Source: an uncultured Veillonella sp.
Lineage (GTDB): Bacteria; Bacillota; Negativicutes; Veillonellales; Veillonellaceae
Direction of reading: 5' to 3'
DNA: 64,000 bases
NCBI RefSeq assembly: GCF_937981445.1
Contig: NZ_CALJON010000031.1
Location: 1-64,000 of the forward strand
In this document: positions 7,983-18,352 of the stretch, one piece after another
Layout of the letters: every line of letters starts with the position of its first letter
Numbering within the stretch: position 1 is the first letter of the stretch
Made by a program: the position numbers and the translations under genes
Notes under the pieces: generated by a model
Told to the model about the DNA's origin: nothing
Seen by the model: only the letters and a program-made list of their open reading frames with translations
Databases searched by the model: none

Positions 7983-9161
7983 CTATTTTAATTTGGCATA
8001 GACCCAAAGGCTATTTAAGAAGAAAAGACCCGCAGTAGCCCAGAAGAGAGCGGTAAACCCAAAGAGGCCCATGAATGTAGCACCACCTACAGAGCCTAAG
8101 AAATAGCCTAGAAATTGAGTGGATTGATTGTACGAAAACACTTGGCCACTCAAGGCCTTAGGTGTGTGGGTCGAAATGTATGTGTTGAGGGCTGGTAATA
8201 AACCGGCTAGACCAAAGCCCATGAGGAATCGGAGCACAGCCAATTGCCAAGCGCTTGTTACATAAGCTTGCGGCACGGTTATAATGGCCGTAAATAGCAA
8301 GGAGGCAATTAAAATCTTGCGTGGCCCAATGCGATCGATGAGCTTGCCGCAGAAAGAGCTACTCAGCATTTGCGCAATGCCTGTGGAGGAGAATACAAAG
8401 CCAGCAATCAGCGCTAGATGCGGTGTATTAGGTGGCATAATATCATGTAAGTAGACGGTAATAATAGGTTGTAAACTCATCATAGACATGGCGTAAATGA
8501 ATGTTGAAACCGCAATGATGGTGAGTTCTTTGAAATACGGCAGCTGTTTTTTGAGCTCTTTAAATCCTTTTGGTAAGGCTTTAGGTTGGGGTTTATAATT
8601 TTCGTGTACGAAGAAGAGAACTAGTAAAAAGGCGAGGCCTAAGCAGGTGGCCGTAATAAAAAAGGTGATACGGATACCAAAGATACCGGCTAAATAGCCA
8701 CCGATGAGGGGACCTAAGAGGGAGCCGGCTAAATTGGAAGACACTAATAAGCCGAGGGCCCAACCGGTACGATTTTCCGGTGTTTCTGACGCTACAAGGG
8801 TAATAGAGCCAGAGAAAAATCCTGATACTAAGCCCTGCGCCATACGTACCAGAACGAGCTGCAAGGGTGTATGTACGAAGCCGATGAGTAGATTACAAAG
8901 CATCATGCCAAAGCTAGCGCGCAATAGAATTAATTTACGCCCTTTTTTATCTGCAAGACGCCCCCAAAAGGGGGATACTAAGGCTACGATGACATAGGTA
9001 ATGCCCATAGCTAGGCCGGACCAATAGGCTACTTCGGCGCTGTCAGATAAACCTAAGTCATGCAAATATAGGGGCAGTATAGGGGCAATTTGGCTCATTC
9101 CTGTAGCGGAGAGGAAGGCACCAAATAAGCAGACATAAACAGTACGTTGCCAAGCAGGCAT
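7983..9161 (-). CDS. MFS efflux transporter
   Basis: A 392-residue, 12-helix major facilitator protein of the drug:H+ antiporter type. The loop 2-3 signature is seen as GRLADKKGRKLILLRA, and the second-half copy as GKLIDRIGPRKILIAS. The N-terminal helix AFLSATGMSQIAPILPLYL is typical of the TetA/Bmr-like 12-helix group. The start ATG follows AAAGGAGG by 5 nt. The neighbouring convergent ArsR-type regulator may control it. The exported compound cannot be told from the sequence. Confidence 0.85.
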   Translation of the reverse strand: MPAWQRTVYVCLFGAFLSATGMSQIAPILPLYLHDLGLSDSAEVAYWSGLAMGITYVIVALVSPFWGRLADKKGRKLILLRASFGMMLCNLLIGFVHTPLQLVLVRMAQGLVSGFFSGSITLVASETPENRTGWALGLLVSSNLAGSLLGPLIGGYLAGIFGIRITFFITATCLGLAFLLVLFFVHENYKPQPKALPKGFKELKKQLPYFKELTIIAVSTFIYAMSMMSLQPIITVYLHDIMPPNTPHLALIAGFVFSSTGIAQMLSSSFCGKLIDRIGPRKILIASLLFTAIITVPQAYVTSAWQLAVLRFLMGFGLAGLLPALNTYISTHTPKALSGQVFSYNQSTQFLGYFLGSVGGATFMGLFGFTALFWATAGLFFLNSLWVYAKLK

Positions 9162-9247
9162 AAAAATCCTCCTTTACTTGGTGTAATAATAGATAAAACA
9201 ATGCATTTTATTTTATTGTAACATATTTGTAAAATGAAAATCCGCTC

Positions 9248-9276
9248 TTGACAAAAGTAAAACCCTTATCTATACT
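9248..9276 (+). promoter_or_regulatory. Promoter of the ileS T-box leader
   Basis: TTGACA (9248-9253) and TATACT (9271-9276) are separated by exactly 17 nt and lie just upstream of the leader RNA. Confidence 0.85.
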
Positions 9277-9289
9277 CTATCTATAACTA

Positions 9290-9580
9290 AAGATGGTGGC
9301 AGTGAAAGACAGATGTCTCTTCGAGACGGTTCTTTGTGTGCCGTGTGAGAATGTGCGATGATTAAGACGGCTATGGCGGGTAGTCCTCAGCGAGCTGAAG
9401 TACGGTGTGAGTTCAGCGGATGAAGCGATAGCGAATCACTTAGGAGCATACAAATTAGAGTTCTAACCAACTATTGATTTGTCGGTGAGCACCGTTATAT
9501 GCGTGAGTGGCTTATTGTATAAGTCAGTAGGGTGGTACCACGGATATTTGCGTTCGTCCCTTCGGGGATGAGCGCTTTTA
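9290..9580 (+). promoter_or_regulatory. T-box leader controlling ileS
   Basis: The 15-nt T-box core AGGGTGGTACCACGG (9529-9543) is followed by a terminator hairpin (gcgttcgtccc, loop ttcg, gggatgagcgc, then T residues, 9550-9580). Upstream sequence folds into a long stem I. ATC at 9435-9437, within gcgaATCact before taggag, is the likely isoleucine specifier codon. Uncharged tRNA-Ile would pair with the specifier and the T-box, block the terminator and let ileS be transcribed. The T-box family is well established; the specifier assignment is my inference from position. Confidence 0.92.
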
Positions 9581-9601
9581 TTATTGAGAGGAGAGTTATG
9601 T

Positions 9602-12433
9602 ATGGATTACGGTAAAACACTTCGTTTACCAGAGACTGAATTCCCAATGCGTGGCAATTTGCCAAAACGGGAACCTGAATTTATCAAATTTTGGGAAGAC
9701 AATAAAATTTATGAAAAACGTCTAGAAAAACGAGAAGGGAATAAGCAATTTGTGCTTCATGATGGCCCTCCATATGCAAATGGTAAATTGCATATTGGTC
9801 ATGCTCTTAATAAAACATTAAAAGATATTATCATGAAATATAAAACTATGCAGGGCTACTATACGCCATATATCCCAGGATGGGATACTCATGGTTTGCC
9901 AATTGAACATGCAGTTATCAAAAATACAGGCCTTAATCGACACGAAATGGCGCCATTAGACCTTCGTGCAAAATGTAAAGAATATGCTTTGGAATGTGTA
10001 GAAGAACAAAAGAAAGACTTTGTTCGCTTTGGTGTGCTTGGTCGTTGGAATGACCCATATGTAACATTGAAACCAGCTTTTGAAGTAAAACAAATTGGTA
10101 TCTTTGGTGAAATGGCTAAACGCGGTCATATCTACAAAGGTCTTAAAACTGTTTACTGGTGTACACATTGTGAAACAGCCTTAGCAGAAGCTGAAATCGA
10201 GTATAAGGAAAAGAAATCCTTCTCCATTTATGTAAAATACGCCTATGTAAATGAGTTGAAACGTACCTTGCCAGAAGGTTTAGACACAACTAAGGCTTAT
10301 GCTGTTATCTGGACAACAACACCTTGGACATTGCCAGCATCTCAAGCAATTTCAGTGAATCCAAAGCTTGAATACTCTTGGGTACAAGTGGGGGATGAAT
10401 ATTATTTGATGGCAACCGATCTTGTTGCCTCGGCTCTTAAAGATGCACAGGTAGAAGAATACAAAGTGTTACATACGTTCTCTGGTAAAGAACTTGAACT
10501 TGCTACGTTTAAACATCCATTCATCGAACGGGTAGTGCCTGTATTCTTAGGGGAACATGTTACTCTTGAAGCTGGTACTGGTTGCGTTCACACAGCTCCT
10601 GCACATGGTGAAGAAGACTTCTATGTATATCAAGCGTATAAAAAGGCTGGCAAAGTAGATTTTGAAATCACATCCTTCGTTGGTCCTACTGGGGAATATG
10701 CAGCAGCTGTAGATAGTGGCCGCTATGGCGATACGGAAGAGGCTCTTGCAGGCAAAGAAATTCATGATGCAGAAGTGCCAATTTTAAAAATCTTAGCTCA
10801 TAATGGCGCCCTTCTTCGTAAAGGGTCCCTTCGTCACCAATATGCACATTGCTGGCGTTGTAAAAATCCTGTTATCTATCGCGCTACTGAACAATGGTTC
10901 TCTTCTGTTGATGGCTATCGCAAAGAAGCTCTTGATGTTATTGATAATCAGGTGCAATGGATTCCTAAATGGGGTCATGACCGTATTTACAATATGATTG
11001 CTGACCGCGGAGATTGGTGTGTATCTCGTCAACGCGTATGGGGTGTGCCAATTCCAGTATTCTATTGCGACTCCTGTGGCGATTATGTAATCAATGATGA
11101 CACCATCAAATCCGTCCAAAATTGGGTAGCTAAAGAAGGTTCTGATGCTTGGTGGAATCATAGCGCCAAAGAATTATTACCTGAAGGTTTCACTTGCCCT
11201 CACTGTGGTCATGGTGAATTCCATAAAGAAACAGACATTATGGACGTTTGGTTCGATAGTGGTTCTTCTTGGTCTGGGGTCCTTCAAAATGAAGGCATCG
11301 ACGTACCTTGCGCTATGTATCTTGAAGGGTCTGACCAACATCGTGGTTGGTTTAACTCCTCCTTGTTGACTAGCGTAGCCACTACAGGTAAAGCCCCTTA
11401 TAATTCTGTATTGACACATGGCTTCGTAGTGGATGGTGAAGGACGTAAAATGTCCAAATCTGTAGGTAATACAGTAGCGCCTTCCGATATTATCGATGTA
11501 TATGGCGCTGATGTAATGCGTCTTTGGGTATCCTCTGCGGACTATCAAGGCGATGTGCGCTTATCTAAGGACATTGTAAAACAATTGTCTGAAGTATATC
11601 GCAAAATCCGTAATACCTTCCGCTTCTTACTTGGTAACTTAGATGATTTCAATCCAAATACAGATAAAGTACCTTATGAACAATTGTCTGAAATTGATAA
11701 ATGGGCTTTACTTCGTTTAGAAGAAGTACGCCGTAAAGTAACTGAAGCGTATGAAAATTATGAATTCCACATTTTATATCACACAATTCATAACTTCTGC
11801 ACAGTTGATTTGAGCTCCTTCTACTTAGATGTGCTAAAAGACACAATGTATGCAGAAGAAGCTACATCACTTGGTCGTCGTAGTGCGCAAACAGCAATGT
11901 ATGAAATCGTAACGACTTTAGTACGTATGGTAGCGCCTGTACTTTCCTTCACAGCAGAAGAAGTATGGCAATATATGCCAAAAGAAGAAGGCATGGGTCT
12001 TAGTGTAATGCTTGAAGATTGGCCAACTGGTAATGAAGCACATTATGATGAAGCGTTAGCTGAAAAATGGAGCCATATCCTAGCTCTTCGTGGGGAACTT
12101 ACAAAGGCTCTTGAAACAGCTCGTCAAAATAAAATTATTGGTCACTCTTTAGATGCTAGCATCACTGTATATGCTGATGGTGCAGCTTATGAAACTTTAG
12201 GACAAGTGAAAAACTTAGCAGCTCTTCTCATCGTAAGTGAAGCGACATTAGTTGAAGGCCGTACTAGTGCGCCAGCTGAAGCTGTGGCTACAGAAGAAGG
12301 TCACCTCAGCGTAGTAGTAAAACCTAGTGAATTTGAAAAATGCGAACGCTGCTGGATCCATAAAGATAGCGTTGGAAACGATAAAGAACATCCAACATTG
12401 TGTGATCGTTGTGCAAGCGTATTGGCAAAATAA
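9602..12433 (+). CDS. ileS: Isoleucyl-tRNA synthetase
   Basis: A 943-residue class I synthetase that attaches isoleucine to tRNA-Ile in the cytoplasm. The HIGH motif is at 64-67 (KLHIGH) and KMSKS at 616-620. The CP1 editing region contains the usual TTPWTLPASQA and HTAPAHGEEDF segments, and a C-terminal zinc finger of the CERCW...CDRC type is complete. The ATG at 9602 is chosen because GAGAGGAGAG ends 6 nt upstream; an in-frame TTG 18 bases earlier lies inside the ribosome-binding region. The length is normal for the bacterial type. Expression is governed by the T-box leader immediately upstream. Confidence 0.98.
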   Translation: MDYGKTLRLPETEFPMRGNLPKREPEFIKFWEDNKIYEKRLEKREGNKQFVLHDGPPYANGKLHIGHALNKTLKDIIMKYKTMQGYYTPYIPGWDTHGLPIEHAVIKNTGLNRHEMAPLDLRAKCKEYALECVEEQKKDFVRFGVLGRWNDPYVTLKPAFEVKQIGIFGEMAKRGHIYKGLKTVYWCTHCETALAEAEIEYKEKKSFSIYVKYAYVNELKRTLPEGLDTTKAYAVIWTTTPWTLPASQAISVNPKLEYSWVQVGDEYYLMATDLVASALKDAQVEEYKVLHTFSGKELELATFKHPFIERVVPVFLGEHVTLEAGTGCVHTAPAHGEEDFYVYQAYKKAGKVDFEITSFVGPTGEYAAAVDSGRYGDTEEALAGKEIHDAEVPILKILAHNGALLRKGSLRHQYAHCWRCKNPVIYRATEQWFSSVDGYRKEALDVIDNQVQWIPKWGHDRIYNMIADRGDWCVSRQRVWGVPIPVFYCDSCGDYVINDDTIKSVQNWVAKEGSDAWWNHSAKELLPEGFTCPHCGHGEFHKETDIMDVWFDSGSSWSGVLQNEGIDVPCAMYLEGSDQHRGWFNSSLLTSVATTGKAPYNSVLTHGFVVDGEGRKMSKSVGNTVAPSDIIDVYGADVMRLWVSSADYQGDVRLSKDIVKQLSEVYRKIRNTFRFLLGNLDDFNPNTDKVPYEQLSEIDKWALLRLEEVRRKVTEAYENYEFHILYHTIHNFCTVDLSSFYLDVLKDTMYAEEATSLGRRSAQTAMYEIVTTLVRMVAPVLSFTAEEVWQYMPKEEGMGLSVMLEDWPTGNEAHYDEALAEKWSHILALRGELTKALETARQNKIIGHSLDASITVYADGAAYETLGQVKNLAALLIVSEATLVEGRTSAPAEAVATEEGHLSVVVKPSEFEKCERCWIHKDSVGNDKEHPTLCDRCASVLAK

Positions 12434-12480
12434 GCATGTTAACTAATAATTTGTACTAGTTATACTAGTGCTGAAAAATA

Positions 12481-12538
12481 AAAACACTCCCTTACAACCA
12501 GCTCGTCAAGCTCGAATGGTTGCTTTGGGAGTGTTTTC
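12481..12538 (+). terminator. Terminator after ileS
   Basis: The arms aaaacactccc and gggagtgtttt, with T residues after them, enclose a second partial hairpin (aacca/tggtt). Confidence 0.8.
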
Positions 12539-12540
12539 TA

Positions 12541-13379
12541 TATTTATATAGTAATTAGGGCTCGGTTATTAGCAACGCGTGTTTATTTTTGTTATTTATT
12601 CAAGGTGTTGATTTATGGAGAGAGTAAAAGAAAAATAAAATTGACCTAAATGGGTATAATAAATTTTTATGCCTTATTTGATAATGGTATTTATGGTTAG
12701 GATTTTTGTTATTTTATGGGATTCTTAAATTTGAAAAAAGTAGTTTGACTTAGTTGTATCTTTTTCTAAAGTGATTGTTAGATATACAATTTGAGCTCTT
12801 CTATAGGAGATAAAGAGGATAGCTTACGGTTTTGTTGGCAAATATGTGCCTGGTAATTTAGATAGTATACAATATAATATATTTTGCATTAATCATAATT
12901 GTTAGTTAATTCATTTAATTAATCAGTTGTATAAGATTAAAATATAATATCAATAGAGTTTTATGAAAAATTAAAAATGAGAAAATGGAAGAAAATAACA
13001 TGAAATAAGTGTAAATTATAATATGGTGAAAATAATTAAAAATTTTAAAATATAAATATAATATTTGATTTATTTTGTCAAATATGACATTATGTTAATA
13101 AATAAATGATTGCAAAGAATAATATTCATGATATTTTTGCAATTATTTGTTGGTGTTAATTAAATGATTTAAAAAGTTAGTGTTGTTTTTGTTTTCTGTA
13201 AATTGTGTTAGTTTTATATTTTATATTTTCCTAAGGGTAATAATAGGATAAATATAAAATATAAAATGAAGCACAGGGGAAGTTACGGAAAGGTTCTTGT
13301 ATTAAGGCTAATGAAAGGATAGCTGTATAAAATCACATAGGTAGGAGACTTAGTGTAATCCATGAAAGGGGCATGTCTT
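12541..13379. other. AT-rich 840-bp gap before the autotransporter
   Basis: No coding region is visible on either strand. The stretch is strongly AT-rich, with oligo-A and oligo-T runs. Two inverted repeats stand out: attgcaaa/tttgcaat around 13110-13143, and a long imperfect 21-bp palindrome at 13212-13267. The GGAG at 13343-13346 is too far from the first ATG (13362) to serve it. Confidence 0.6.
13212..13267. repeat. Long AT-rich inverted repeat
   Basis: The left arm ttttatattttatattttcc and the right arm ggataaatataaaatataaa match with about two differences, around an 11-nt loop. It lies about 110 bp upstream of the autotransporter start and could act as a regulator site or a cruciform. 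Confidence 0.6.
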
Positions 13380-16061
13380 ATGAGTAAGAAGTCTATGGCG
13401 CTTATGGTGGCGTCCTTAATTACAGGATCATTATTATATCCTTGGGGTCAAGGTCTAGCAGCAGATTTAACAACAGAGCAACAGGCTGTGTATGATGCGG
13501 TGATGGAAAAGTTACAAGGGACTGATTCAATTGAGTATGTATCTGTTAATGGGGCTACTGCTACCGATACTAATAAAGATAATAAGGGCGCCACGAAGAT
13601 GGGGGGCATTGCTATTGGTGCGAATGCGTCGAATCAAGGCTCGTACTCTTTAGCAGTAGGTCATGGAGCGAATATTACTACTGGTGGCAGTGGGCAAATT
13701 GCGATTGGCTATAAGGCGACTACCTTAGGCGGCAGTAGTACTATTGCTATTGCTATTGGACATATGGCGACAGCTAAAGAAGGTATGGCCATTGGTTATG
13801 ATTCCTACAGTGATACTTCTACAAGCCTTGCTTTAGGTATGTTAAGTAAAGCAAATAAGCAGAGTAGCGTATCTGTTGGTTATATGGCAGTATCTAATGA
13901 TAAGAGTACAGCGCTTGGTAATCATGTTGAGTCTTATGGTGGAGATTCAACGGCTATCGGCAGTTATGCACGAGCTTATAAAGGAAAATCAATAGCTAGT
14001 GGGCATCAAGCTGCAACTTATAGTAAGAACTCGATTGCGATTGGTTCTCAGGCTACAGTGTATGCTGATAATTCTAAATATGTACTTAGTAGAGACTACG
14101 AACAGCTTAGTGAAGAAGAGAAAGCTAATTATGCATTAGATCCAGAATATATTAATCAAGGAGGAAAAAGATATTATAAATTAGGTGAAGATACTTATGG
14201 CATAGCTATGGGGTATAAAGCTAAAGTTAAAGCTACAAATGGCTTAGCTATAGGTAAAATGGCTGTGGCGAATAAAGAAGGTGGTGTTGCTTTAGGCTCA
14301 AACTCTGTAGCTCGTATAGAAGCTGGTGTAATGGGATATGACCCTAGTACTGGAAAGGATAGCACTAAAGACACGTCAACATGGAAATCTACACTCGGTG
14401 CGCTTTCTCTAGGTCATGAAGCACCATATAATGGCAAAATAGGCACTAGACAAATTAATTATGTTGCAGCTGGGACAAACGACACTGATGCAGTTAACGT
14501 AGCACAATTGAAGTTATTACGTGAAGCAGGTCTTAATTTTAAAGGCGATTCACCAGATGTATTACATCGAGGTCTTAGTGAACAATTAAACATCGTTGGC
14601 GGTGCTACCATTGCAGACTTGACTGATAATAACATTGGTGTAGTCGCTGATGTAGATCCTAGCGATAATACTAAGATTACAGGCTTACGCGTTAAATTGG
14701 CTAAGAACTTAGCGCTTACTGATGGCAGTGTAGCTTTCGCAGAAACTGCAAAAGATGCTGATGGTAATTTATTAGTAAAAGGGCAAGACGGTAATTGGTA
14801 TACAGACTTAACGGATGCTGTATATGATGAAGATTCTAAATCCTATACAAAAGATAATGCCACTATAAGTCCAGTAGAACAACCAAATGTAGGCGCTGTA
14901 AAATTATCCTCTACAGGCTTAGATAATGGTAACCAACGGATTACTAATGTGGCTGAAGGTACAGAAGATACTGATGCAGTTAATGTGGCACAGCTTAAAA
15001 AAGTAACGGATGAAATTAGTGATCAAGGTGGAGATGTAACAAAACTCAAAGCTGGCTTCAAAGTAGCTGCAGGGAGTGCAAAAACTGATGTAACATTAGG
15101 TGGCGATACAGCACCAACTATTACCTTTATTGGTGACGACAATGTAACAGCTACACTAAATGGTACAACTGTAAAATATGAATTAAATAAAACGGGTATC
15201 ACCTCTACTTTAGGGGATACATTTGTGAAAATTGATGCATCCAACTTAACTGGTGATATGAATATTAACAATTGGAAAACTAAGTTGGGCATTACTAGTA
15301 CAGCGTTAGATCAAGCTAGTGCATGGACTCTCTATACTAACAAGGGCACTGAAAAAGAATCTATGCGTACAATTTCTAAAGGTTCTATTATTAATTTTGT
15401 TGGTAGTGAAAATATCGAAGTTACGGCTACGTCCAGTGGGGCTGATGTTACTGTTGATTTGAATAAAGTCACAAAAGATAAAATTAATAAGATTGACGGT
15501 CTAGAGAGTAAAGTAAACAACATCACAAACAATGGTATTGTGACTAAAATTGAAAGTGATGGGTCTGGCGTTATCGTTACTCCTAAGGATAAAAATGACG
15601 CATCTAAAGGGGTAACAGTGGGGCTTAACGACAAAATCACTGTGGGTGGTATTACCATTGATGGTACAAAGGCAAACGGTGGGGGCACTGCTAGCCATAC
15701 AATTACTGGTTTAACTAATACGACTTGGGATGGCAAGACGTTTGAGTCTGGTCGTGCTGCTACAGAAGACCAACTTCATGTGGTAGAAGGTAATATTACA
15801 AATCTTATCGACAATATTACTGACATTGCCGGTGCTACAACTATTAAAGAAGGGTATGGCAATATAAAAGCCCTTAAGACTGAAGGGAAGAATGAATATA
15901 CCTTATCCTTGAATAAAGACGTAACGGTTGAAAATAGCATTTCTGTAGGTGGCAATGAATATATCACTAAGGACGGTATTAATGCGAATAACCAAGTAAT
16001 TACGAATGTAGGGGAAGGTAAGTTAGAAGCTGGTTCGAAGAATGCAGCGACTGTTAATTAA
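13380..16061 (+). pseudogene. Trimeric autotransporter adhesin (YadA-like), passenger part, cut by an in-frame stop
   Basis: This encodes 893 residues of a surface adhesin. A signal peptide of about 30 residues is followed by a YadA-type head with repeated AIG.xAxA units (roughly residues 60-270). Two neck motifs of the DTDAVNVAQLK type and a stalk follow. It stops at TAA (16059-16061) directly after AATVN, while the same frame continues with VVEVRDQLT and a full membrane anchor. A single CAA-to-TAA change explains the break. Without its anchor the passenger could be exported but not placed in the outer membrane. The start ATG at 13380 has AAAGGGG 9 nt upstream; an ATG 18 bases earlier has none. 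Confidence 0.85.
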
Positions 16062-16541
16062 GTGGTGGAAGTACGGGATCAATTAACAGAACAGATTGGT
16101 GGCGTAGCTACTGCTGTACAAAATAATGCACGTCAAATTTCCCATTTGGACTCTAAAATTAATAAAGCCGGCGCTGGTGCCGCTGCTTTGGCCGCTCTTC
16201 ATCCATTAGACTTTGACCCAGATAATAAATGGAACTTCACTGCTGGTGTGGGCACATATCATGGTTCAAGTTCAGTCGCATTGGGTGCATTCTATCGTCC
16301 TAATGAAGAAACCATGTTTAGCATTGGTGGTGCTATAGGCAATGGCGAAGATATGATGAACTTTGGCGTAAGTATGAAATTTGGCGAATCCAATCCATAT
16401 GCAGGTATGAGCCGTGGTCGATTGATTGAATATGTAGAAAAACAAACTAATGAAATCGATGCGCTTCGTGCACAAAATGAAACTCAAAACGAACGAATTC
16501 AAAAACTTGAAGAATTGGTTCAATCCTTAGTGGCTGGTTAA
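16062..16541 (+). pseudogene. YadA-type membrane anchor, 3' part of the interrupted autotransporter
   Basis: These 159 codons continue the passenger frame with no gap. They hold the coiled coil entering the barrel (QISHLDSKINKAGAGAAALA), the four-strand YadA anchor (DNKWNFTAGVGTYHGSSSVALGAFY to MNFGVSMKFG) and a further 45-residue coiled coil after the last strand. Classical YadA anchors end at the last strand, so this tail is unusual in general, though from memory similar tails occur in Veillonella. The frame opens with GTG GTG right after the TAA, so reinitiation is possible. The product would have no signal peptide and could not reach the outer membrane. Confidence 0.85.
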
Positions 16542-17100
16542 GGACCGTTAAGTCGATGGCAAGGGCAGTTAAGTAGACGGTAACGGCGTATAATTCTAGT
16601 GGCTGGTTAAGGGGATGTAATCAGCTATAAGGGGAGATAAAATTGTTTTTTCTTGAAAATAAAATTAAATTAAAAATTGCACTCGAAAAAACAAGGAGAT
16701 TTAATAAACTATGAAGAATATATTATATAAGGTAGAAAAAGGGGGGATCCTATGAAAGAGGGGTAAAGGGTGAATTGTAGCAAAACTATGGGAGTATAAT
16801 ACAAAAGATGGAGTGCTTGTGTTGTAATATATAGTCATTGTTGCAATTAAATAGAATAGGATGCGTTGATTTTAGGTCGAATCAATTCTTAGGTATCCTA
16901 TAATTAAAATTTTTCTACTATTCTAGTATGGGGCAGTGCCTCTAAAACAAAATCACAAATCATTACTAACAGGTCATGAAGGGCTCTACTGCTTGGTGTA
17001 AGACTACCGAGGGTAGAGCTCTTTATTTGGGTGCAAAGGAAGGTTCATTTCGTGTATAATTTAAAGTATTAATAGACTTGTACTTAAAAGGAGCGTATTG
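16542..17100. other. Gene-free stretch after the autotransporter
   Basis: No convincing gene. The last 16 bases of the anchor gene region (tagtggctggttaagg, 16528-16543) recur at 16597-16612, suggesting a small local duplication. A 14-codon frame at 16711 with an upstream AAGGAG is too short to support. A terminator-like hairpin lies at 16979-17025. A TATAAT at 17055-17060 may belong to the promoter of the next gene. Confidence 0.5.
16979..17025 (+). terminator. Probable terminator
   Basis: The arms agggctctact and ggtagagctct pair with one G-T pair, followed by a short T-rich tail. It may end the autotransporter transcript, although it lies 440 bp downstream of the gene. Confidence 0.5.
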
Positions 17101-17997
17101 ATGACTGGACATAATGTAATAGATAAGGGGATTCTTCCCATTTCTTTGTCGAAGCCAATTAAACTCATTGTGTCTGATGTGGATGGCACATTAGTGGATA
17201 AAGATAAATATGTAACAGCACGGACGATTAAGGCAGTCCATGCAGCTATGGAGCAAGGAATTACTGTAGCCATTGCCAGTGGCCGTGCTTGGGGTGAAAT
17301 GGCAGAAGTAAAGAGCAAATTGCCAGAGATTAGACATTATATTTGTAGCAATGGGGCCGTTGTACTAAAGCATAGTGCGAACGGTACAGAAACTATATTT
17401 CATCAATCTTTTAGTAATAAAGAAGGCTTAGATTTAATTGATGAGCTCTTGCCTTTTGGCGTATATATTGAAGCCTACAGCGGTGAAACAATTTATGGCG
17501 ATGGCGAGGAAATGAAGGAATTTGCTCGTCAGTTATCACCTCATTTATTGCCCCTAATTCAAGCCAGTCGCACCATGGTAGAGGGGTTACGAGAGTATAT
17601 TGCTCGCACAGGCATTGAATTAGAAAAGGTGCAGATTTTTTACGGTACTGAGACTAAGAAACAAGAAGTGCTTACTCATTTTAAAGGGCGTACTCATTTT
17701 ACTATTATTGAATCTAGTGAGGGAAATTTAGAGTTTGTTCAGCCTGGTATTAGTAAGGGCCGCGCAGTGGCTTCATTAGCCGAGTCATTAGGCCTTTCTC
17801 CAGACGAAGTCATGTGCATTGGGGATAGCAATAATGATATTTCCATGTTGGAATATACACCGGTATCCTTTGCCATGGGAAATGGTGAAGATACAGCTAA
17901 GGCGGTGGCTACATATATAGCGCCGACCAATGAAGAAGAAGGCGTTGCAGTAGCCATTGAAGCTGTAGTGGCGGCCAACTCTAATTGTCAGCGGTAG
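17101..17997 (+). CDS. HAD-superfamily phosphatase, Cof type
   Basis: A 298-residue cytoplasmic hydrolase of the Cof/YidA group, which dephosphorylates small phospho-metabolites such as sugar phosphates. Motif I is DVDGT with nucleophile Asp26 and acid/base Asp28. Motif II is the SGR in IASGRAWGE. The C-terminal motif IV is GDSNNDISML. The type IIB cap lies between motifs II and III. The ATG at 17101 follows AAAAGGAG by 7 nt, better placed than the TTG 3 bases earlier. Substrate unknown. Confidence 0.88.
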   Translation: MTGHNVIDKGILPISLSKPIKLIVSDVDGTLVDKDKYVTARTIKAVHAAMEQGITVAIASGRAWGEMAEVKSKLPEIRHYICSNGAVVLKHSANGTETIFHQSFSNKEGLDLIDELLPFGVYIEAYSGETIYGDGEEMKEFARQLSPHLLPLIQASRTMVEGLREYIARTGIELEKVQIFYGTETKKQEVLTHFKGRTHFTIIESSEGNLEFVQPGISKGRAVASLAESLGLSPDEVMCIGDSNNDISMLEYTPVSFAMGNGEDTAKAVATYIAPTNEEEGVAVAIEAVVAANSNCQR

Positions 17998-18166
17998 CTG
18001 TAACGCGTTTTAATTATAGAAGTAACCGCAGTCAGTTGTAATTGACGGCAGAAGTGATACCGCGTTCTAGTTATAAGCAGTACAGCATCAAGCTTTAGGT
18101 GGTGCTAGAAATTGCTCATGCAAGCCTTTGGTGAAGCTGTAAAAGAGTCATGTGCTGGGGGACATT

Positions 18167-18352
18167 ATGAGATTTTATATAGAGCCAGATCGCTGTGTCC
18201 ATTGTGGTGCTTGTGCTCTGGAGTGTGAATATAATAGTATAGACGATAATCGGCAAGAAAATTATTTTATAATTCTACATAATTGTGTGGGGTGTGGTGA
18301 CTGTTATGAAATATGCCCCGTAGGAGCCATTGTTCGTATTGAAAATCAATAG
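18167..18352 (+). CDS. 2[4Fe-4S] ferredoxin
   Basis: A 61-residue clostridial-type ferredoxin, a low-potential electron carrier. Two cluster motifs are complete: C10-x2-C13-x2-C16-x3-C20 and C40-x2-C43-x2-C46-x3-C50-P. The usual proline after the fourth cysteine of the first motif is replaced by Glu. The ATG at 18167 has GGGGGA 5 nt upstream; the longer reading from GTG at 18152 overlaps that site. In anaerobes such proteins serve pyruvate or hydrogen metabolism; the partner here is not evident. Confidence 0.88.
   Translation: MRFYIEPDRCVHCGACALECEYNSIDDNRQENYFIILHNCVGCGDCYEICPVGAIVRIENQ

Noticed and set aside
11177..11548. Minus-strand frames of 60-160 codons opposite ileS, thiC, fecCD-type genes and others
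   Set aside because: They lie wholly inside well-identified genes and have no family signatures.
16711..16755. A 14-codon frame with an AAGGAG 12 nt upstream
   Set aside because: It is too short and the ribosome site too distant; nothing in the peptide suggests a function.
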